This document shows, piece after piece, positions 1-11,743 of a DNA stretch of 27,830 nucleotides (position 1 is its first letter; every line of letters begins with the position of its first letter). Position numbers and translations under genes: made by a program. Below the pieces are notes generated by a model. The model did no database searches and had not been told where the DNA came from. It saw only the letters and a program-made list of their open reading frames with translations. This stretch comes from Saccoglossus kowalevskii (Eukaryota; Hemichordata; Enteropneusta; Harrimaniidae), in the NCBI RefSeq assembly GCF_000003605.2, contig NW_003130360.1, forward strand, positions 143,036-170,865, written 5' to 3'.

Positions 1-3000
1 AATCGATGCAGGTTTCATCACTACAGACGAGACAGGGCGATGCAAATTAAACGAACTCTGACTCTGGAAATACTCATTCATAGAGTTTTAGTACCAGAGG
101 TCGCCGATCACGACCATACAACGTAGTTTGCGACATCGCTACCGGTGCATGCTAGCTGACAAGGGGGTTTCCGATTAAGGTAACCAAGATGGCATCGCAG
201 AGTGCATGATTTTTCCGCGGTGTTTAAAAACAGCATCTCATTGCCGATTCTTCAGTAATTCCCAGGGTATTTTTTTTATTTTTAATTAACCGAGCATTTT
301 ATGTTTGTGTATTTTGGCACTGAAAAGTTAGTTATCGATGACAGCAACAGCAGTGTTGTTTGTCAATTGCATCACAATTCTATCAGCACGATAATCATTA
401 CATCGAAACGAAAAATGGAGTAAAAATTTGTGGAAACATTTTTTAGTTTCGCCCACAATGCGAAAAAGCTTGAAATCTATGCACCAAGAAAACAAGAAAA
501 ATTGTGGCCTTGTTTTGCGCGAAAATTAAATCGCCCTATCGACGCTACCTCCTACATGAAAATAAATGAAAAAAACAATCTATTTAAGGGTGAAAATTTT
601 TACTTATCAGTTACAAGTGTATGTTTTGTTTCACTTCGCTTGCATGCTGGAAGCGTCTACGTCTTGTCTATTTTTTGTAGTTTGCTAGTTAATCACGCTT
701 GAGGTAAGTAAACAGAGAGCCAGGACAGGAAGTCGCACACCGGCTGCTCCGTAACTGGGGCCAGCACTCATTTGCATATAACATCAACAGTGACTTGTCA
801 ATCAAAGAGTAACGCAAACAAACTTTCGGGACTTTTAATCACATACGTGTGCCTCGGTTTCCTATATTTTAAAATTGATTGTTGAGTATGTTCCAACAAT
901 GACAATGCTCCGAAATTTTAACACTATCTAGCCAAGACTGTCTGGGTGAGAAAAAGAAAAAAAAAAAATAATTCACGAAAAATGCCCACGAACCTGCATC
1001 TCTACCTTAAATCCAACCACCTACACACAGAAACCAAACTTCTCTTGAAGGCAGAACTGATGTTTAAACTCATGAATGGTACGGTATTCATTGCATCCAT
1101 ACAACAGTTGTCCTGTTACAGTGAATTAAGGCCTTAATGGCCAACATTTATGTCCCATGGGATGGGCGGAGCTTAATATTCTAATTTGACTGATTATTCA
1201 ACGTCGACAACTGTCAATCGTTCCTTGTATGCAGATAGTCAATGACTACGCTAATCTCTTGTTTATGTGTATAGTTACTGATCTGAGCTGTGTAAAAAAA
1301 ACTGTTGGACTCCAAATTCAAGTCAAGTATATGCGCAGTTCCTTCTAGAGTGACGTGGTCTATGCTGCAATGTTCAATAAATATATTCAAGGACATAAAC
1401 CATGTTGTGTAGAGTAAATAAATATTTTCGGCTGTATGTTGTTCTACTGCAATTCTAAACCTGGTCTCTGAACGATCAATTGTTTTTCATTCTGTCTGGC
1501 AATGTTTTCTTCAAGATTACTTTCTACATCAAACAACTAAGATAACTGAAATAATTGTCTGAGATTACATGTATATTCAAGTAATATTTGTATCAATTGC
1601 CCTTGCATCATCTAGTGCGCTACCAAGATCTTTTCAAAGTTACGACGCGACATAACTTACTTCGCGATGTCATACACCGATTATACCAATAATTCCTCTC
1701 ACTCAGTCATGATGCCATGCAAAATATGATACTTCTTTTTTTTTGATATGAAATAAAAGTCAAATTTGACTTAGTTTTATCGGGAGTGGTTATTTTAGAT
1801 CACTCAATCGCTTTGGTAAAAAACACATACCCGCCACGATGTTTGTGACGTATTAGTTAACTGGCATGTGTCCTTTGACCCGATGTGTTGGCATCGATTT
1901 CAGTAGAAAACTGCATGATGGTTTTCAAAAGAGGTGATTAGCAATTCTAAAAAGGTAAAATAGTTCCTGAAAGAAGAGTTTTTACATGATTCGCGATGAT
2001 AACAGTTCAAATGTATTTTACCAAATCGCGCAATAAACACGTTGTTTTTTTATTGAGCAGCGTAAACTGATCGTGAACTCCGCATTGACAATGTTATATA
2101 GAGGTGGAATTGATTTTGAAAGATTTTTAGCTTTCAATCTAAAGACTGTGTCCATCACAGAAAGTAATCACTTACAAAGAGGTGCTAATTTCACAAAATT
2201 GAAGTGGCCACTACGTATCGTGCGACTAGGTCTATTGTTTACAAATTATAATCCACGACTGGCAGGATGTGTGTCTGTCAGTGCATAATCACAATAACAA
2301 TCAGACAATAGTCCTGGTCGGAAGCATTTCTGTGGTGGTTGCTAATTTTGAGTGCCGGTCGGGCCGACCACCGCCAACCAGCATGGCGAGATCCCTGCCA
2401 AATCAAATTTAACAGTTCGTGTGCCCACTCTTTTCACCATCTACAACTCAAATTAGTTGGGAGACCAACAGGACAATACAAGACATCATGCGTCTAACTC
2501 TTCATCAAGATTTACGTGTCGTAAATACAGAATAAAAAACTGAGGAGAAACAACACATTGAGGTCCACCATGTTGGACATTTCTGACATAACAAAATAAA
2601 TAGCCTAAATAATGATTGTTTTGACTTAATCATGTCTATAAAAAGCATTCAACAAACCAAAATTTGGGCCGGCCTCTACAAAAATAATTATTCAAATACA
2701 AATAACTTATTGTGAACGCCATTTTTCGATAAAGATTTTTAAATGCACAATCAAAATCAATTATTTTGTTATGAGTAAAGTAAACAAGATTACAAATAAA
2801 GTTTGAAATACTAAAATTACAAATGAAAAGCTAGTATTATACCCTATTTGTGAAAACACTGGTAAAATCATCTAAGAATGTAATGCCGAATGCAAGTATC
2901 TCAACTACAAACAAAATCATTAAAATCAATTTTTTTTTTTAATGCTTGGTAAACTCGATTTTTGTAATCATTAATTCACCCTCCCATTTTCATTCCATAA

Positions 3001-5902
3001 TAATATTCTATGAGTCAGTGTGCCTCACTCCTAAATTAAATTTTACCCTAAACTTCAGGCCCACATTAACTTTAGGTAATTCTACGGAAAGCCTGGAAGC
3101 TTTCATTGTACACAGGTTATGGGTTCATACAGAGATCAATAGTTTTACTATTAATACAATGTACTTCTGTTTTCTCTGTAACGAGTTAAATTGAGGCATT
3201 ACTTTGAACTCCCCATGTCAATGATTAATTATGTCCAGGTTTGCTGTTGTTTTTTCCTTATAACGCTTCCATGTTTTTATGAGCAATGTAGGTCTTCAAT
3301 TTAGGTTTTTTTCTTGTAACAGAAAGTAATGTTTCTGATGGAACTCTCCAATAAAAAAATTAACCCTATTTCCTGTTCTCATGAGATGTTAATCAGGAAT
3401 CCTTCACATCAATCAAACTACAAATCTTCAGCACATGTACTTTTTTTCTGTTATGGTAGGCATGATTCAAAATTGTCCACTGACCTCTGTGACCTCCAAT
3501 TACAAAACCTTTTATTCTGTGTGTCTTGAATGGTTTTACATAATAATGCACACAAAAGAAACCCCATTGATACAATTTCCTTTGCAGTGTTCTAATTAGA
3601 CTATGAATACAGGCAAAATGAGTTGACATTTTATTTACCCCCTTCCTACATGTAGTACACCCTACAAAGCAATAGGTGTAAACAAAACAACGCTGGCAAC
3701 AATCTGACCTGGATTTGGAAAAACAAATTCTAGGATATGCACATGCAAACACACACACAAGTTTTTTCACTTACAAAATGAATCCACAGAATTATTTTTC
3801 ATTCAGTACTAGAAAATCATATTAATTTGGTTCGAAATGAAAAAAGGAAATATAGTAACACTGTAAATACATAATAAATGTGGAAATGTTCACACCAAAA
3901 TTTGGGCAGAGAAAAATGATAGCTTTCAAATGGTTAAGGCTTCCCCCCTCCAGGCAGTGGAGAGGAAAACAATCCCATTACATTTATTTTTGTAACAAGT
4001 ACTGCCCTCAGGAATCTATTTTCCCACAACCTGCGACAAGATTGATACCACTTACAGTTCTGTGATCAGTAGTTTCAACTACGTAAAGAGCAGAAAAAAT
4101 AAAAATCAATGAATACAGAAGTGTAGCATAAAAATGAGAAAAAAAAATACAAAGACTGTCAGTTTTGAATGAAAGAAACAGAAAGAGGTCACTGCGTTTG
4201 TAAACAAACAACATGTACTACTAGTGTATATACGTCACAGCATACCTGTATTTTTGTTTAATACGTCCTTTAAATTGAAAAAATTAATAGCAGTAATCTA
4301 TACCAAATTCTGTACAAAATCACCAATGAACACACATTGAAAAATATAGAATATATGCAGAAAAACATTGAACATGTATCTGATTCACCATTTACAGGTA
4401 ATTCTAACAACTACTTTCCCATCTACTATGGCAATTACAATGACCTTTGTATGACCTACAAAAAATTAGGTCACACAGACCTTGTTTTTATTTCAAAACC
4501 TCTTGAATCGTCACAGTAATTAACGGATTCAACATAGATTTCAACTCTTTTACAAATTTAGATATTTTATGTGCAGAATACAGCACCCAATTTTTATCAA
4601 AATCCAATTTAAATCAAAATATTTATGAGCTACTGAATGTCAAGTGTAAATCCAAACCTTTAAGTTCAGATACGTGTCTTGTCAAGGTGCACAGATGAAG
4701 AAATATTTTTGCTTGTAAGTGATACACTAGATTTTTTTTTTATTTTCTAATTGGTTTCATATTCTGGGAACTACAATTAACATATTAGATGACTGCTGAA
4801 ACTATTTCACATTCCAAGTGTTCACATTTGTATTCATAACCTGAAGAATATTTAATTTTAAAATGTTACTTTGTATTTCATTCCAGATTGATATGCCCTG
4901 AAAATACAACATAGTCTGGTAACATATGCATCTATAGTGACTATAAAAAAAATACAATTTATTTTAGTTAGGTAATCAAAACCAAATATTATAGGCAAAT
5001 TATCTATTGACACATTTAAAAAAAAAATACTTTTACCATGAAAATAGAATAAGAATAATCTCTTTTAAAAATAAAAATGGATTTCAATGGTTATCAAATC
5101 ATACATAGAGCAAAAAAGCCTGAAGTAAAAACAGGTAGAACTACTCATATAGGTGAATTTTTATTTAACTAGCCTAAAAAGACACACAAAACGAAAATTG
5201 TTCATGGTACGATAGGTAGCAAATTTAAAAACAAAAGTTGAATCATGTGCTTTTGTTTACATATGTATTCCCTACCTTCTAGGATTACCAAACATAATAG
5301 AAATTAAATTTAGAATTAATCTTTAAAAGATTTGAGTATCACAAATTAGATGAAATTGTTTTTCTAAAAAAAAAAGGAGCGCTGGGCTGTTGTATTGTAA
5401 CATACTACAAAACAAGGCCAAACACAACAAAGGGTGAATTATGTTGAATTTTAAAAAGCACTGTACTTTGTATTTGTGTAGTTTGACATGTGATTGACCT
5501 ATACTGTAATCTTTCACAATAAATACAATTCGTATGAATGATTATCCGCACCCCTGTTTAACAGAAGGCTCTCAAGAAGAAGTGCAGGAACTACAAAGTC
5601 GACTACTACGATATACGTGCAGAAAATAAATTGTTCAAATGACCCTCATCTGTGGTGAGTTTCTATTGTTTTGTTTAATAAATCTAACTTTACTACAGGT
5701 GGATTGCACGACACGCACGACAAAATCATTACTATCGTTGAAGGAACGAAAATCACTAGTGATTAAATGATTTACAATTATGAGTAATCCGTGTATCATC
5801 GGAAATGTTGTGAACTGATGAAGGAAAATTCGATGACCACGTTTACAACAACGAGACAACGTACTCCAGATACGACACCACACACGCAATCATACGACTT
5901 AC
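1..5902 (-). other. CECR2-like intron 2 (partial, at least 5.9 kb); no coding exon recognised
   Basis: AT-rich sequence left of the exon 2 donor, with many poly-A/T runs. I looked on the minus strand for the expected next conserved blocks (SYLEDIINYRW, DYRLDADDVFDLL, ALYWYFYG) and found none, so exon 3 probably lies outside the window. All open frames here are short (below about 125 codons) and unconserved to my eye. The only contents of note are direct-repeat TGACCT motifs at 3481 and 4441, and a short plus-strand coding-looking stretch at 5565-5642. Both are discussed as findings. Confidence 0.7.
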
Positions 5903-6009
5903 GTTATGTCTTTTCTTTGGTAACAACCACGGAGAAGACGTACAATTAAATCAACTAAAAAATCGTTCCATTCCGTCCCAGTATCAGCTGCTAAAGCCTC
6001 TTCTAATTC
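5903..6009 (-). CDS. CECR2: CECR2-like coding exon 2
   Basis: The acceptor is ccgttttcag at 6010-6012 and the exon is 107 bp. It encodes ELEEAL...GCYQRKDIT and ends with two bases of a split codon before a consensus GTAAGT donor (5902-5897). It is the direct continuation of exon 1 in the family alignment. Confidence 0.86.
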
Positions 6010-6557
6010 CTGAAAACGGCGAGTGAAAAACAACGTAAAATTAGCAACTACCACGAAACCCAAGGTGAGAATAAACAAAAGACCTGGCTTATTTTAATGA
6101 AATTCAAGGGCGTCACAAATTACTTTAATTAAAATAAAAAATCGCACATCCCAATTTACCCCATTGGGACTATTTGGAATACAGTGGGGAAAATCGGGAC
6201 CTGTTACATTATAACTGTGCCCTATCTGGTTCAATAAAACACCCCGGAAACAACAAAAACATAGGCTTGGCAGACTCTCAAACTCTAGTTTCAACTTTGC
6301 GGAGTTTCCCCGCTGTCCCGTGAGCGAAACATTGAAATTTCCGATGATAAAATCAAACCAATAGTAATATACGCCATACAAATCGAAAGGAATATGTATT
6401 TATATTGCCAAAAAATTACAAAACGTACCTCAATTTCAAAATCGGACAAGTTAAATGCTGCCCGGAACAGCGAGCAAAAATGTGCTATCGCTGGTACTTC
6501 CCACCAACTACGGATTTCACACAAAACATTGGAGTCTTTTTTCGTTTCTTCTGCCAT
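5903..6557 (-). CDS. CECR2: CECR2-like chromatin-remodelling protein, N-terminal part (exons 1-2; gene continues off the left edge)
   Basis: Two coding exons on the minus strand, 6557-6429 and 6009-5903, encode 78 residues. The start is the ATG at 6557-6555, context gagttATGG. Residues 14-43 read EIRSWWEVPAIAHFCSLFRA then AFNLSDFEIE. Exon 2 continues ELEEALAADTGTEWNDFLVD, then LIVRLLRGCYQRKDIT. This matches, block by block, the N terminus of vertebrate CECR2 as I recall it (LRSWWEVPAIAHFCSLFR, DFEIEELE, LLQGCYQRRDIT). CECR2 is a nuclear bromodomain protein that partners ISWI ATPases (SMARCA1/SMARCA5) in the CERF remodeller. Only the N-terminal conserved region is present; the bromodomain exons must lie left of the window. 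Introns are GT-AG and the frame is kept across the junction. Family assignment is strong; one-to-one orthology is inferred from about 78 residues. Confidence 0.88.
6010..6428 (-). other. CECR2-like intron 1
   Basis: A 419-bp GT-AG intron between the two conserved exons. It contains a small perfect hairpin, tcccaat...attggga, near 6149-6170. No other feature is seen. Confidence 0.85.
6429..6557 (-). CDS. CECR2: CECR2-like coding exon 1
   Basis: This exon has 43 complete codons from the ATG, ending at GAG directly before a GTACGT donor (6428-6423), phase 0. It carries the hallmark SWWEVPAIAHFCSLFR block. The first 13 residues (MAEETKKDSNVLC) have no recognised similarity, as expected for this variable N terminus. 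Confidence 0.88.
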
Positions 6558-7159
6558 AACTCTCTTCTACAGCCGCTATCCTATATACCCGATTGACACA
6601 AGTCGGTTTGTGTTACGTAAAGATCACGAAAAATAACACAGTTTGTTGTTCATTCTGGCTGTTCGAATTGACCTTCCAGTGTAACGCATAGACAGATGGC
6701 ACTCGCACACTACAACGATAGGAAGTACGAAAATAGCCGAAGCAAGATCGGAAATTCCCGAACAATAGCAGCCTCGTTCGAGGTTTTTTCAGGCTCATTC
6801 AACCATAGTTCAACGAACTCGCGATATAATATTGTACACGATAAAAAACAATCTAATTTCTTCTTTTCCCACAATTATTTGTTTATTCTTTTAGTTTTTC
6901 ATTTTTTCGCCATTTTTTCTTCTTGTCATATTTATATTTATTTTCTAATACTGTTTTTAAATTTTTTGACATAAAGCAGAATTAAAAGATTATTTTTTGT
7001 AAATAAAAACAATACAATAAGTGAAAAATCCGAAAAGCCCGATAAGATTACATTTAAAATATTCTGGACATACTAGTGAAATATTTGTCAAAATGTTGTT
7101 AAACCCTCAACACAAGTCATTGGGGAAATGACAAACCGATTCATACCATAAGTGAAGGA

Positions 7160-7227
7160 AACACCACGGGACAGAGAGGTGTTGTGAGGGCGTCGCTCGA
7201 AACAACTCTCCGATGTCCCATGGTGTT
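7160..7227. other. 68-nt imperfect hairpin, possible structured RNA
   Basis: AACACCACGGGACA (7160-7173) pairs with TGTCCCATGGTGTT (7214-7227) at 13 of 14 positions. Inside it GAGAG pairs with CTCTC after a CGA bulge, then TTGT with ACAA, then GAG with CTC closing a terminal loop. Length and near-continuous pairing resemble a miRNA precursor. There is no evidence of transcription, and an inverted-repeat remnant is equally possible. Confidence 0.35.
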
Positions 7228-9673
7228 AGCTATTTATATACTGGCAACTCCAATTCAATTTAAAGTACTGGGCAAGGTCAACATAACTCCCATAACAACA
7301 ATTCATCATGATCATCTATAAGTTACACCTTCTGGTGAAAATGGTTTAGAGTTCATTGCTCGAAATAACCGGTGAACTTGCCACACAAATGTCATAAAAA
7401 CGAACAAAAAATGTTACATAATATGTTGTTTGTGAGTCCAACTTTCTCAAAAACAAAAAAACGCATTGGCATATTTTTTCTCGGGAAGGAAAAAAACTTC
7501 CTTAAAATCTTCTTGTTTTTCTTCAAAAATCAGTCCACTGGTTTATATGTTTCAGCACATGTAATAAAGCCCATAGGACCATCATTATTGTTGACGTGTC
7601 TTTGTATGATTTCGCTTGCATAGGGGTGATCTTTTGTTGTCATCCCTCTCTTGTAAGCGTAATGAATTCGCGTACGTCCATCGCTTTGGCAAATTGTCAT
7701 ATACGTGTCATGGCACGATGGAGTAGTTGTCCTGGTCTGCACAGTTCACCGTGACATCGGTGAGAGAGGTCACCAGTCGGCATTAAAAACAGTCAGACGA
7801 GCTTTTACTGTCAATATAGTCAATCGAGGGAGTCTTATAGTTTATTTCATTCTTACGTTATGTGCTGGCGTTCTTTTCCCAGTAGAAATTCATTTGGTGC
7901 AACAGCGCCTGTATGACTACTACTGTGCTGGTCATTATGGGCGTCAATACGCCTTCTAAGTTCTTCGGTTTTCAAATATACTGGAGTATCAAACGGTTTT
8001 GATTATACTTCAATGCAATCACAATCATTATTGTGGCTATTACCTATACCTGCTGTACACTGACTTAATACGTGGGCATCACAGTATTACTAACCGATGG
8101 TACCGCACACAGTAGATGGCGACAATCGCAAATTGCAGCACCTTCCATCAGTCACGTTGACCTTCTTCCAACAAGATTAGATAAGTTGTAAGGAATACTT
8201 TACTTATCAATTAGCTTTTCATTTTTCCTTTTAGGTGTCCACATTGCATGATATTACAGTTTTTGTGAGGTAATATTTTATGTTATTTTATTTGGTTATG
8301 GTCAATATATATTAATATCAAATCTATAATACCAATCAGTTTTTCAAAAAAAGTTCATTGATCCTAAATTCAACATCATCACTAGTATTAATTTATTGGG
8401 TTGCTTTTCCGTATTTAACATTTGTTATTATTTTGAAATATACTTTGATAAACTGGAAATTGGGCCTTTAAATACAAACGAGTAATTTTATATAAACCAG
8501 ACCAGACTGAACCTGTACAAGTACCGCGACGAAGCGGATTTTCCCGCGAACCTCGTAGGGAGAAAAACATACACATCGAAATAGCTACCATGGCAATAGT
8601 AATTTCAATGTCTCGTGCAAACCGTGCCCTTATCCTCGGCAGTCATGGCAGTGGTTACATTCTCTGCGTAGACTCCGAAATCCATTGTAAACTACTGAAT
8701 GTCTACAAAGAATCGTTTTAGCTCAATCCGCGGAACTTGGGACTGGATACTATGTTGGCACACGGCCAAATCACACGCATGTCGGTCATATAGAGCAATC
8801 ATTTTAAAAGCCAAATTTAAAACTAACGCGTTGCTTGAAAACAGGAGAGGTAAACAGCTGATTCAATTGAGCCCCCCCCCCACACCGAAAAACGCCCTCT
8901 AGAGTTCAATTTTCAATCCCACAATTCTTTACAAAATCCAATATGAATTTCTTCCCTATAGTAAAATAATGGTATTTAGCGAGAAACATCTTCTGTAATC
9001 CCAATCTTTGTTTTTTGTCCTAGTCCTAGAATGTTATAAAATTTCGGTATTATGGCCCCGATCAAGAAGCGAAAATTCAAGTTCACGGAACGAGAGGTTT
9101 TATTACTGCGCAATGGAATGATTAGCACTGTAATGCTCGATTGAATCTGCTATATGTTAACTTGAACATGACTCATAAGGCGGTATTAGGCTTCTCAGTC
9201 TGATTTGGCACGTACAGACGTCAATGACTCACACTAAACTGATTGGTTTACTCACTTTAATACTATGTATCTTCGAGGGAGACAGTATGTGATGAAGAAA
9301 CAGCAAAAACAACAACATGGACACTTTGCCATTATTTATCTAAACATTTCCCGGTCACCTCAGTTTCATAACTGTTTTCTAATGGCATGAACCCATAACC
9401 ATGAAAGTATGAAGAAAATGTAATCTTGAATACGTCGTATATTGCGCCCTCTAACGACTGACATTTCAAATGTGTCAACAATATAATTTATCTAACTATT
9501 TCGAAGTTAAGCTGTGTATCACTGCCCAAAATTGAGATAATCTTTAGCTGATACGTCATCAGGCTGAGGAGTGATCTCTATTCTCACACGTCGTGCTCGC
9601 ACTAGGGAATTCGCCGTCACTCGACAAGCCCCTGTGTACACCTTACATATAAGTCTCGCCCTTAGCTCTTCTG

Positions 9674-9681
9674 TGACGTCA
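9674..9681. promoter_or_regulatory. CRE palindrome TGACGTCA
   Basis: A full 8-bp CREB/ATF consensus palindrome in a locally GC-richer patch (about 9540-9720), roughly 3.1 kb upstream of the CECR2-like start. Motif match only. Confidence 0.3.
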
Positions 9682-11361
9682 GAGAGCTGCGGTTGTTTGT
9701 GTGGCCGTCGTTGCACGATGAGTAATCATCACAGCTCCCTGATTATACTGACGAATGAATACAGTTTCACCCATCATGTATATAGAGGGCGTATGTTTCT
9801 CTGCAATACTTGAATGCGGTCCATCACCAAATTCCATCACCAATACTTCACATGACGTTCAACTGAATACAATGTAATAATATTATATAAATTTGTTTCA
9901 GTCGTCAAATAAACTAGAAAGATCAACAATGTAAATGCGTTGGAAGTAATTTATACAAATTAATGCTAATTAAATACGACCAATCCCGCCCTGTGTGGCG
10001 AGGATCTCAAGGTTTGCTGCGGATACTGAAAGAGATAAAGTGTCGAGGCCGCACGCGGCGTCACTTTATCGCGGGAAGAACTTTATATCCCAGAGAGTGC
10101 CCACATACGAGGTGTTTAAATTACCCGACTTGAAATCTGTCACCCGCACCGTCCGAAAACTTACATTTCAAGAGAGTATAATACTTTAATAAAATAAATT
10201 CAGTCGTGTGAATAGCCCTCCGCGAGTTCCGTTCTGGGGAAAGGCTCCATATCCCCCCCCCCCCATAGAATACGCTATACAAACCCTGGAGCTTTATTGC
10301 GCTATGCATGAATGTAATACACGTGTTTACGAGTCGTGGATATATTTCGGAATTTATTTTAATTCTTCTATTAAATTTGCATATTTAAAATGTGGCAGCT
10401 GGACGCTATACTCAAGCTTGCATAACGATCAACTGACGAAAATTCGTGCTCTAACCCTGAACATGACAGTTGAGTCGAAGCATATGTGATACGTCGAAAA
10501 CAAATTTCAACAAACAAGCTGTTGACTGATTGGTCGATTTGGTGTTGGGTTGGCCAGCCAATCAGGCACATTCTTGTAAGCAGCTTCGTAATGACCCGAA
10601 CACACTGAGTTCGAATGTCAATGATTGACATGGAATTATATGTAGACTATGGAGCTGTGTTTGTATCCAGACACACGTTCTGAGAGTTCGAAACCAGCTG
10701 TGGTTGTTTTTCTTTGTTCTACTCATCTTGGTCAGAGTATTTTTTTTTTCAAATTGTCATCTATTAAAAAGTCCTATGGTATAAAGTATTTATATTATAA
10801 GTAATCCCTTTTATGTAATATATGTATTGTAAATATAACATTACATGAAACAATTCAAAATGTGTATTTGTAAGTACATTTGTATTGCGTTACACAATGA
10901 AAATGAAGTATGTGTATTTGTAAGTATTACGTTACACGCTGAAATTAAATATGTATTATAAATGACATATCATATGTGTATTCAGTTGAGTGGAAAAAAG
11001 CCACGTCGTCACAGGCATCGTTATCTCACCATTGACATTTTTGAGCTGTAAATCATTCTATAAAGTTCTGGCTGGTGTTCCGTTGTGTTTGACGACGAAC
11101 GTATCTCTTTCTGAATATTTACAACAAGCATGCAAATGAAGCTACACATCGGGTACGAGGTTAATTGTTACTTTGAAATGATGACGATAGCAATTAAGCT
11201 ACCTGGACAAAGATATATCATTTAAACAAAGCTAAACAATCGAAATTACACTTTTTCTTGGCAACTATTTAGATATTGCAGAAATCGAGTTAAAAGTGTT
11301 TTTACAGTAAATTTCACAAAACGCTATTGGTGGAAACAAAAACAACCCAAGATTTTCGTGA

Positions 11362-11743
11362 AAGAGACATTGTCAAAACTTTTATTCAAATTGCACGCAG
11401 ATCGTAAAAATAAATAATTCTGCGTCTGAATCTAATGAAATTAAAATAGGGGTTCTACAGGGGTCCATCCTGGACCCACTATTATTTTGATCATATGCAA
11501 ATGATAAGCCGACCGCTGTTTGTAATTCTAATATTAACATATACGCGAATCAGACGGTTATTGATTATGTACAGACTTCACGTGGTGAAGTGTAGCATAA
11601 CTTTAACGGCGACCTTGAATGATCAAATTCATAGCTACAATACCAATTATTCATCTCAAATCCACCCTGTTACAATTAGGGCGCATTATATATAATGTAG
11701 TTTTAGCTACATCGGGGCAAACTTATGGAACTCAATCTCATAA
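11362..11743 (+). pseudogene. Degenerate non-LTR retrotransposon (LINE) reverse transcriptase fragment
   Basis: From 11362 the plus strand reads, in one frame, FYSNCTQIVKINNS, then IGVLQGSILDPLLF. This is the LINE reverse-transcriptase block normally of the form GVPQGSxLGPLLF. After a stop at 11488-11490 the same frame continues ANDKPTAV and then YANQT at 11542-11556, where catalytic YADDT would stand, followed by VIDYVQTS. Further stops lie at 11593 and 11620. In a different frame, 11705-11743 gives SYIGANLWNSIS, like the C-terminal GAxLWNSIP block of CR1/Jockey-type elements. The piece between is too short, so an internal deletion is inferred. The copy is dead: three stops, altered active site, no endonuclease domain. 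The clade is not certain. Confidence 0.75.

Larger units (their letters stand above)
6558..11361. other. Intergenic / upstream region between the CECR2-like start and a LINE fragment
   Basis: About 4.8 kb without a gene I can support. The first 250 bp upstream of the CECR2 ATG is presumably its 5' UTR and promoter. A TATATA lies only about 25 bp upstream of the ATG, too close to be a convincing TATA box. Other contents are a 68-nt hairpin (7160-7227), a full CRE palindrome TGACGTCA (9674-9681), C-runs near 8871 and 10249, and short diverged tandem copies around TGTGTATTTGTAAGTA (about 10860-10960). Open frames at 7530-7742 (minus) and 7705-7959 (plus) overlap each other and match nothing I know. 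Confidence 0.6.

Noticed and set aside
430-709. Open frame ending next to GAG|GTAAGT at 704, resembling a plus-strand exon
   Set aside because: It has no similarity, does not begin at ATG, and lies antisense inside an intron. A lone GTAAGT is common by chance.
3393-3770. 125-codon minus-strand frame in the CECR2-like intron
   Set aside because: Its composition (CVFACAYPRICF and similar) resembles no family, and it does not contain the expected next CECR2 blocks.
6579-6586. TATATA upstream of the CECR2-like ATG on the minus strand as a TATA box
   Set aside because: It is only about 25 bp from the start codon, leaving essentially no 5' UTR.
7530-7959. Overlapping frames of 70 (minus) and 84 (plus) codons with ordinary-looking composition
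   Set aside because: No similarity I can name, no start-site or splice support, and they overlap each other. A small hairpin (TCACCG/CGGTGA near 7747) lies in the same place.
10600-10705. GAGTTCGAATGTC and GAGTTCGAAACC, resembling tRNA B boxes (tRNA or SINE)
   Set aside because: No matching A box at the right distance and no cloverleaf could be drawn.
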